DNA from: Prevotella sp.
Lineage (GTDB): Bacteria > Bacteroidota > Bacteroidia > Bacteroidales > Bacteroidaceae
DNA: 55,790 bases
Assembly: GCA_022511045.1 (NCBI GenBank)
Contig: JAFLSF010000002.1
Coordinates: forward strand, 17,930-73,719
Direction of reading: 5' to 3'
The notes beneath the pieces were generated by a model that saw only the letters and a list, made by a program, of their open reading frames with translations, made no database searches and had not been told where the DNA came from. Position numbers and translations under genes: made by a program. The stretch's first letter is position 1. Each line of letters starts with the position of its first letter. Positions 49,509-55,790 of this stretch are shown here, in pieces.

Positions 49509-49576
49509 TGTAGTTAGTATACTCTCAAGTCTTATAGTGGTTTATATGCTCTAAATATCTTGATAGTCTATAATGT

Positions 49577-50530
49577 TTATTCCGACTTGAACAACTCTTT
49601 AATACCACCAATAGAGCCCAGAAGGTTCGTTGCTTCGTAGGGCAGGAATACTGTTTTAGTCTTGTCTCCCTCGGCCAGTTCTTGCATCATCTGGATATAT
49701 TTCTGGGCCAAAAGGTAGTTTGCAGGATTGGTTGATTTTCCTACGGCTTCGCTTATCAGTTCAATAGCCTTAGCTTCAGCCTCTGCCTTACGGATACGTG
49801 CCTGTGCCTCACCTTCAGCGTGTAGGATGGCTTGTTGCTTTTGAGCGTCTGCACGGTTGACAATAGCAGTCTTTTCACCCTCTGAAGCAAGGATTTCTGC
49901 TGCCTTTTCACCCTCTGATGTCAATATCTGTGCGCGTTTGTTACGTTCAGCTTGCATCTGTTTCTCCATAGCATTGAGTACCGTTGCAGGAGGCACGATG
50001 TCTTGCAGTTCAACGCGGTTCACCTTGACACCCCACTTATCTGTAGCATCGTCCAGAACAGCACGCAATTTTGTGTTAATGGTATCGCGCGAGGTCAGTG
50101 TCTCGTCCAACTCCAATTCACCGATGATGTTACGTAAGGTGGTCTGTGTTAGTTTCTCAATAGCATTGGGCAGATTCGAGATTTCGTAAACAGCTTTGAA
50201 AGGGTCTACAATCTGGAAGTAGAGTAGGGCGTTGATTTCCATCTGGATGTTATCTTTGGTAATTACATTCTGCGAGGGGAAGTCGTAGACTTGTTCACGT
50301 AGGTCAATGCTGTTGGAGTAGGCGTAGCGTCCACGTGTCAGTACAACAATTTCCTTAGCACGGTCGATAAAAGGAATAATGATGTTGATGCCTGGGTTTA
50401 GGGTCGCATAATAGCGGCCTAGACGCTCAATAATCTTGGTTTCTGACTGCGGAATGATGACGAGTGCCATCTTTGCGAATAAAATCACTAAAATGATGAT
50501 GATTGCTAATACAATACTCATAATGTCCAT
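49577..50530 (-). CDS. SPFH/Band 7 (stomatin/QmcA-like) membrane protein
   Basis: VIIPQSETKIIERLGRYYATLNPGINIIIPFIDRA; GEKAAEILASEGEKTA. Confidence 0.95.
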   Translation of the reverse strand: MDIMSIVLAIIIILVILFAKMALVIIPQSETKIIERLGRYYATLNPGINIIIPFIDRAKEIVVLTRGRYAYSNSIDLREQVYDFPSQNVITKDNIQMEINALLYFQIVDPFKAVYEISNLPNAIEKLTQTTLRNIIGELELDETLTSRDTINTKLRAVLDDATDKWGVKVNRVELQDIVPPATVLNAMEKQMQAERNKRAQILTSEGEKAAEILASEGEKTAIVNRADAQKQQAILHAEGEAQARIRKAEAEAKAIELISEAVGKSTNPANYLLAQKYIQMMQELAEGDKTKTVFLPYEATNLLGSIGGIKELFKSE

Positions 50531-50553
50531 AATGTTGTTTTTATTTATTAAAG

Positions 50554-51453
50554 TTATTTTTTGCTAACTGTCATTGTTATTGTAGTTTTTGTTCCCATAG
50601 TCTCATAGACGGTGTCGACCTTGATGTTGCTCACCCAGTTGTCTTGTTCAAGTTTATACTCTGCCTTTTCCTGCATGTCTAACTTTAGTTGACCGCTGCT
50701 CATAAGCATGTCAATGTTTTCTGTAACCATCTTGGCTTGCTCTGCGGACATACTATTTTCAACCTCTGCAATGATGAGTGTTTTCATTTCGTCCTGTGTC
50801 ATGTTTAGCACAGCATTGCTGGTAATCGTGTTTCCATTGACGAAATAAAGACGCTTCATCTTCATATTTCTCTCGTTTACATAGTCCTCCTGCGTACCGA
50901 TGGCCAGCGTCTTTCCGTTCAAAGTCAGCACATTAGCCTCATCTTTCAATATTTTCAGCATGTTCTCTTCGCTGGCGTGGCTCATGATAGTTTTGTTTAG
51001 AGTCTCTTTTGGCATAAATTGTGCCAGCATGGGTGCTTGTTCCATGAGTTTGGTTACCAGTTTCTCACATCTCTTTTCCTGTAGTTTTCTCAGTTCTCCA
51101 TAGTTCAAGATACGCTGCGGCTGCCCGTCGCTGTTGAGTGCTACCGTTATTTTTTGGTCAGTCATCAATTCGGCTGCTGCGCTGAATATTTGACTGACTA
51201 TGTCGTCTGTCATAGCATTACTGGTGAAATTGGAATTGACGATGTCAAGCGTATAGCCTTCTGGTGTTGTGTCTACAATAGTGTAGGTCGCCTCTGCCGT
51301 TGTTGTAATGGTCTTTTGACCTGGCAGTTGCGTGGTTGTTGTGATAGTGTAGGCCTTTACCAGTCCCTTTTGCAAAAGCGGGACAATTTTCGTCTGTGCC
51401 TGTACAGCAGTGACAACTGCTGTTAGTAGACAGCAAAATAGTAGTTTTCTCAT
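50554..51453 (-). CDS. Secreted protein of unknown function
   Basis: Signal peptide MRKLLFCCLLTAVVTAVQAQ; no family recognised with certainty. Confidence 0.6.
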   Translation of the reverse strand: MRKLLFCCLLTAVVTAVQAQTKIVPLLQKGLVKAYTITTTTQLPGQKTITTTAEATYTIVDTTPEGYTLDIVNSNFTSNAMTDDIVSQIFSAAAELMTDQKITVALNSDGQPQRILNYGELRKLQEKRCEKLVTKLMEQAPMLAQFMPKETLNKTIMSHASEENMLKILKDEANVLTLNGKTLAIGTQEDYVNERNMKMKRLYFVNGNTITSNAVLNMTQDEMKTLIIAEVENSMSAEQAKMVTENIDMLMSSGQLKLDMQEKAEYKLEQDNWVSNIKVDTVYETMGTKTTITMTVSKK

Positions 51454-51483
51454 AATGATTTGGTGTTAATGATGAATTGTATG

Positions 51484-51933
51484 TTAAAGCGTTTCTACGG
51501 TGATAATGGTACTTTCACGGCCTGTTACGCGGACGGTCTGACCTGTTGGAATATCGGTGTCCGACGTGGTTACTGCCCTCCACTGGTCGCCATCTATTTG
51601 GACGTAGCCACTGTCGCCAGCTTTAATGGTTTCTGTCACGCGTCCTGTACGTCCTAATAGGGCATCGGCGTTCGACTTGCGATTAGGGTCATTCTTATGC
51701 AAGTAGCGCAGGGCAACGGGGCGTACAAACAGCACGCTGAGTAGTGAACAGACGGCAAAGATGAAAATCTGCCAGTAAAGACCTATGCCTGTCACTGCCA
51801 ATATAGCGGCACAAAAGGCACCGATGGAAAAGCAGATGATAAAGAAATCGCCAGACGACAACTCCAGAATTAGGCAGATTATGGCTATAGCGGCCCATAC
51901 TTGCCACATGTTTGCTAAACAATACTCAATCAT
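51484..51933 (-). CDS. NfeD family membrane protein
   Basis: TM helices followed by OB-like LLGRTGRVTETIKAGDSGYVQIDGDQWRAV; located beside the SPFH gene. Confidence 0.9.
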   Translation of the reverse strand: MIEYCLANMWQVWAAIAIICLILELSSGDFFIICFSIGAFCAAILAVTGIGLYWQIFIFAVCSLLSVLFVRPVALRYLHKNDPNRKSNADALLGRTGRVTETIKAGDSGYVQIDGDQWRAVTTSDTDIPTGQTVRVTGRESTIITVETL

Positions 51934-51972
51934 GATATTTACGATTTAATGATTTATAGTTACTTTATTTTA

Positions 51973-52482
51973 TTATATTGAGAGAATGAAATCGTCCCAG
52001 TCTTTCGTGCATCCTTTCTGTCCGAACACTTTTTGGTATAGGCGACTGCGTGTTGAGGAAACACTTTCTTTGGAGTGGGCTGTCAGCGTGGCAATGTCTT
52101 TCGGCTGGAGTCGCACTTTAATGAGCAACGAAACGTGGAAGTCTTGGTCACTCATATTATAGAGACTGTACAACTTTGTACTGAACCCCGTATAAACGTT
52201 GTCCACCACCTCTGTCAATTCTGCCCAATCACCGTTGGCCATACTGCGCCCCTCGCCCAGATATTGCTTGATGCGCTGGTACACTGCCGAACCGAATATG
52301 GCGCTAATATCCTGTTTGCGAGGCTCAATGACAGCCATCTTCTGCATAGCGTGGATGTTGTCCAGTCGGCTTTGCAGCAGCTGAATTTTGCGACGGTGGC
52401 TCTGTAACACCAATATAAATAAGGTGATGTAGAACACGGTGCAGATGATGAGCAGAAAAATCTCGCGGTCAGTCATTGTCAT
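51973..52482 (-). CDS. TM-anchored protein with LuxR-like C-terminal helix-turn-helix
   Basis: N-term TM LLIICTVFYITLFILVL; C-term LQPKDIATLTAHSKESVSSTRSRLYQKVFG. Confidence 0.65.
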   Translation of the reverse strand: MTMTDREIFLLIICTVFYITLFILVLQSHRRKIQLLQSRLDNIHAMQKMAVIEPRKQDISAIFGSAVYQRIKQYLGEGRSMANGDWAELTEVVDNVYTGFSTKLYSLYNMSDQDFHVSLLIKVRLQPKDIATLTAHSKESVSSTRSRLYQKVFGQKGCTKDWDDFILSI

Positions 52483-52516
52483 ACGTCGTCAGTGTAACAT
52501 TTTATGTTTTGTACTG

Positions 52517-52524
52517 CAAAGTTA
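52517..52524 (-). promoter_or_regulatory. -7 box of the 51973-52482 gene
   Basis: Minus-strand TAACTTTGC. Confidence 0.6.
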
Positions 52525-52640
52525 GCAAAATATTGACTAATTTCCAAGAAAAATAGTGTGCAAAAATGTGCAGTGGAGGCTTTGCAAACTTTTGCGAAAG
52601 ATTTTTGCGGGAAAAGCACAAGAGTTAAGAAGTTTTTTCG

Positions 52641-52648
52641 TAACTTTG
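52641..52648 (+). promoter_or_regulatory. -7 box of the DUF4230 gene pair
   Basis: TAACTTTGC. Confidence 0.6.
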
Positions 52649-52680
52649 CCATCTCTAAAATTCAGAAACTAAAGACAGTG

Positions 52681-53343
52681 ATGAAGATACAGTTGACGAA
52701 ACTCGTCAATCTTATGGTCGGTTGTATGGTGGCATTGATGCTTTGCTCTTGTAGTGGCAACGATGTGACAGACGCAGACTTGAAGACCATCAGAGATTGC
52801 AAGGAACTGGAGGTTGCCGAGTTCAATTTCCATAAGATTATCGTCGAGCGGAGTAAGGTGAGGTTAATTGCCCTGTTTGGTTACGGGGTGAGTACGCCAG
52901 AGAAAACCCTCATACTGCCTGTAGACGTCAAGGTGGTTGGCAAGGTAGATTTCTCGAATGTCAGTGAGGAGAACTTGATAACCGATGGTGATGAACTGAC
53001 TTTTATCCTGCCTGACCCGACTTTGCGGATCGTCTCGCTGAAGCCCGACTATACCATGCGGGGTAAAGCCTCAAGAGAACAATGGTATCGCGGTGGCAAG
53101 TTCAGTGATGAAGAACTCAAAAAAGTTGCCAATCAAGCCAAAGACTCCATAATGACGGAAAAAGCCCTGCGGTTGATGGTAGAGCGTACGCGCGCCAATG
53201 CCGCCTCGACACTAATTCCTGTCATATCACTGGCCACAGGTGTTCCAGAACATAAGATAACGGTACGTTTCGACTCATCGCTGGACTTGTCGGCTCCCCA
53301 GTTACGTGATGGCAACACGATTATATTTAGAAGAATGGACTGA
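52681..53343 (+). CDS. DUF4230-like lipoprotein
   Basis: MKIQLTKLVNLMVGCMVALMLCSCSGND lipobox; downstream TLILPVDVKVVGKVDFSNV. Start refined to 52681. Confidence 0.7.
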   Translation: MKIQLTKLVNLMVGCMVALMLCSCSGNDVTDADLKTIRDCKELEVAEFNFHKIIVERSKVRLIALFGYGVSTPEKTLILPVDVKVVGKVDFSNVSEENLITDGDELTFILPDPTLRIVSLKPDYTMRGKASREQWYRGGKFSDEELKKVANQAKDSIMTEKALRLMVERTRANAASTLIPVISLATGVPEHKITVRFDSSLDLSAPQLRDGNTIIFRRMD

Positions 53344-53347
53344 AACG

Positions 53348-53932
53348 ATGAGCAAGGCAAAATTGATATTTTATTCCGTAGTGGCAGTAGCCGTCGTTGT
53401 CGTAGGGTTGTGTCTCTACCGCTGGGTACGGGGCTTGCCCGTCTTTGAGTTGTTGCGTGAAGAAAAGCAGATGGAGCGTACGGCAACCATTCTGAGGAGC
53501 GTCAGTAATACCCACCGCTGGGTGTTCTTGACCGTTGAGGACGAGGAGGTTGTCGTTAGGGAACACCGCTTTGGAAACGTGGCAAAGATATATCCCACCT
53601 ATTATGAATTAGGCATAGAACTGGACGACAGCCTGCAGTGGGTGGATGTCCGCGAGCAGGATGGCACGCGAGTGGCCAGCCTTCATTTACCGCCCGTCAA
53701 GATTTTGAACCCTGCAGACGGCTTTGACGCGACGAAGGTAATAAATGTTTATGGAGACGCTGATGACGATGAACAGCGGGGAATGATGGAGGAGGCCGAA
53801 CGGAAGTCAAGGGCTCGTGCCCTGTCGGAGGCCAACCGCAAGCAAGCCGCGCGTAACGCCAGCGAGCATTTCACTAATCTGTTTATGACGTTAGGATGCG
53901 ATTCTGTAACGATAGAATGGCGCAAAAGATAA
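53348..53932 (+). CDS. DUF4230-like membrane-anchored protein
   Basis: MSKAKLIFYSVVAVAVVVVGLCLY TM anchor; SLHLPPVKILNPAD, RKSRARALSEANRKQAARNASEHF. Confidence 0.6.
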   Translation: MSKAKLIFYSVVAVAVVVVGLCLYRWVRGLPVFELLREEKQMERTATILRSVSNTHRWVFLTVEDEEVVVREHRFGNVAKIYPTYYELGIELDDSLQWVDVREQDGTRVASLHLPPVKILNPADGFDATKVINVYGDADDDEQRGMMEEAERKSRARALSEANRKQAARNASEHFTNLFMTLGCDSVTIEWRKR

Positions 53933-53964
53933 TTTTACTAAATATAAAAGAAAAACAAAGGAAT

Positions 53965-55605
53965 ATGAAGAAACGACTCTTTTTACTTTCGTCAGTGCTG
54001 CTGATGGTGATGTATGCCGCAGCCTGCACGAACTTTATCGTAGGCAAAAAGGCTTCAGTGGATGGCTCGGTCATTTGCTCGTATAATGCCGACTCGTATG
54101 GCGCGTTCATGAATCTGGCACACTATCCCGCTGCCAAGCACAAAAAAGGCGACATGCGCAAAATCTATGAATGGGACACAAATAAATACTTGGGCGAGAT
54201 ACCCGAGGCCGAGGAGACGTACAACGTCGTGGGTAACATTAACGAATGGCAGGTGACCATCGGTGAAACAACCTATGGCGGCCGCGAGGAAATGGTTGAT
54301 TCGACGGGCATTATCGACTATGGCTCGCTGATTTACATTGGCTTGCAGCGCAGTAAGACGGCGCGTGAGGCCATCCGTGTGATGACTTCGCTGGTCGAGA
54401 CCTACGGATATTATTCGGAGGGTGAGACTTTCACCGTCTGCGACCCCAATGAGGCGTGGATTTTGGAGATGCAGGGGTGTGGTCCCGACCGCCAGAAATC
54501 GAAGGAGCGAGTTGTATGGGTGGCTCGCCGTATTCCCGACGAGGCTATTTGCGGACACGCTAATCAGAGCCGTATCGGACAGTTCCCGTTGAAGGACAAA
54601 GAGAACGTGCTATACTCGAAGAACGTCATCAAATATGCCCGCACAATGGGCTGGTATGAGGGCAAGGACGAGGATTTCTCGTGGAAGATGGCTTATGCCG
54701 CTCCCGATTTTTCGGGTCGTCGCATCTGCGATGCCCGTGTATGGAGTTTCTTCAACCACCATGTTAAGGGTATGGAGCGCTACTTGCCTTGGGCTATGGG
54801 CAAGGACGAGCAGGCCGAGGACATGCCTCTGTGGGTCATTCCCGAAAAGAAACTGAGCGTGGCAGACATCATGAGCGATATGCGCGACCACTTTGAGGGA
54901 ACGCCAATGGCCATCGACTCGACGGACATAGGAGGAGGCATTTGGCAGATGCCTTATCGTCCAACACCGCTTTACTTTAAGGTAGACGGCAAAGACTACT
55001 TTAACGAGCGTCCCACGTCAACGCAGCAAACGGCATGGAGTTTCGTCTCGCAGATGCGTTCGTGGCTGCCAAGACAGATGGGCGGATGCTTCTGGTTTGG
55101 CAATGATGACGGCAACATGGTGGCTTACACTCCCATCTATTGCTCTATGACGGAGCGTCCTGAGTGCTATAATACGCCTGGAGCCGACGAGTTGAACTTC
55201 AGCGACAAAAACGCCTATTGGGTAGAAAATTGGGTGGCTAACATGGTCTATCCACGCTACTCAATGATGTTCCCCTCACTCAAGGAAGTGCGCGATTCGC
55301 TGGAGCAGGCCTACTTTGCCCAGCAGCCCGAAGTGGAGGCAAAAGCAAAAGAGATGGCACCCGCTGAGATGCAGAAGTTCCTTAACGACTATAGCGTCCA
55401 GCAGGCACAACAGATGCTGGCACGTTGGAAACAACTGGCCATACACCTTATCGTGAAATACAATGACATGGCCGTGAAGCCCGAGGAAAACGGCCAGTTC
55501 AAACGCTCGAAATACGGGCTGGGAGCCACTGTCGAGCGTCCAGGCTATCCTGCTCCCTTTGCCCGCAGACTGGTTCGCGAAACGGGAGAACGCTACAGCA
55601 AGTAA
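53965..55605 (+). CDS. C69 (U34) family dipeptidase
   Basis: AACTNFIVGKKASVDGSVICSYNADSYG; EAWILEMQG. Start refined to 53965. Confidence 0.93.
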   Translation: MKKRLFLLSSVLLMVMYAAACTNFIVGKKASVDGSVICSYNADSYGAFMNLAHYPAAKHKKGDMRKIYEWDTNKYLGEIPEAEETYNVVGNINEWQVTIGETTYGGREEMVDSTGIIDYGSLIYIGLQRSKTAREAIRVMTSLVETYGYYSEGETFTVCDPNEAWILEMQGCGPDRQKSKERVVWVARRIPDEAICGHANQSRIGQFPLKDKENVLYSKNVIKYARTMGWYEGKDEDFSWKMAYAAPDFSGRRICDARVWSFFNHHVKGMERYLPWAMGKDEQAEDMPLWVIPEKKLSVADIMSDMRDHFEGTPMAIDSTDIGGGIWQMPYRPTPLYFKVDGKDYFNERPTSTQQTAWSFVSQMRSWLPRQMGGCFWFGNDDGNMVAYTPIYCSMTERPECYNTPGADELNFSDKNAYWVENWVANMVYPRYSMMFPSLKEVRDSLEQAYFAQQPEVEAKAKEMAPAEMQKFLNDYSVQQAQQMLARWKQLAIHLIVKYNDMAVKPEENGQFKRSKYGLGATVERPGYPAPFARRLVRETGERYSK

Positions 55606-55627
55606 ATGCCCATCCTCCCTCGTCGCT

Positions 55628-55790
55628 AACAAATCCCTGATTTGTTGCCAACGAAGCAACACTTTGTCGTCGATAAACCGTACTTTCGTCAGCCACGAAA
55701 GTACGGTTTGTTATTACTGAGCCTATTGTATACCTTTTGTCTCCCTCTGATATACAAGTTGTATACGCCTGGAATACAACTTGTATACAC
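55628..55790. repeat. 22-bp periodic palindrome array E (runs off right window edge)
   Basis: aacaaatc-cct-gatttgtt (centre 55637), aacgaagcaacactttgtc (55659), tatacaagttgtata (55758), atacaacttgtat (55780). A 15-bp-arm hairpin centred at 55692 lies 66 bp (3 x 22) before 55758. Confidence 0.75.
55675..55709. terminator. 15-bp perfect inverted repeat, probable terminator of the C69 dipeptidase gene
   Basis: aaaccgtactttcgt-cagcc-acgaaagtacggttt followed by gttatta. Confidence 0.65.

Noticed and set aside
1-55790. tRNA or rRNA genes
   Set aside because: No convincing cloverleaf or conserved rRNA sequence was seen by eye; a tRNAscan-SE/barrnap run would be needed to exclude them.

Overview
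The window looks like a chromosomal segment from a Prevotella-like Bacteroidales bacterium. This is inferred from protein family content and from repeated TAnnTTTG -7 promoter boxes. Most of it is ordinary core gene content: carB, rpsA, trmD, hisB, a RelA/SpoT homologue, a four-subunit 2-oxoacid:ferredoxin oxidoreductase operon, ompA-like, ilvD-ilvB-ilvN, queH, coaBC, dnaN, glmS, an SPFH/NfeD pair and a C69 dipeptidase. Accessory content includes a CoiA-like gene, a five-gene sugar-acid catabolism cluster and an AT-rich type II restriction-modification pair. The most unusual signal is non-coding. At least five intergenic loci (1-99, 14715-14888, 29319-29378, 42013-42114, 55628-55790) carry short tandem arrays in which palindromes recur with a 22-bp centre-to-centre period, and a single related palindrome sits at 1342-1360. 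The arm sequences differ between units and loci (GCGGA/TCCGC, GTGGA/TCCAC, AACAAAG/CTTTGTT, ATACAA/TTGTAT), but the phase and dyad symmetry are mostly kept. Next to the largest array are a 102-bp element with perfect 15-bp terminal inverted repeats and a long structured leader. That leader has a promoter, an sORF with an in-frame amber codon, alternative hairpins and a 121-nt five-segment stem, and it precedes a lipoprotein gene. All calls come from reading the sequence; no database searches or folding runs were done.
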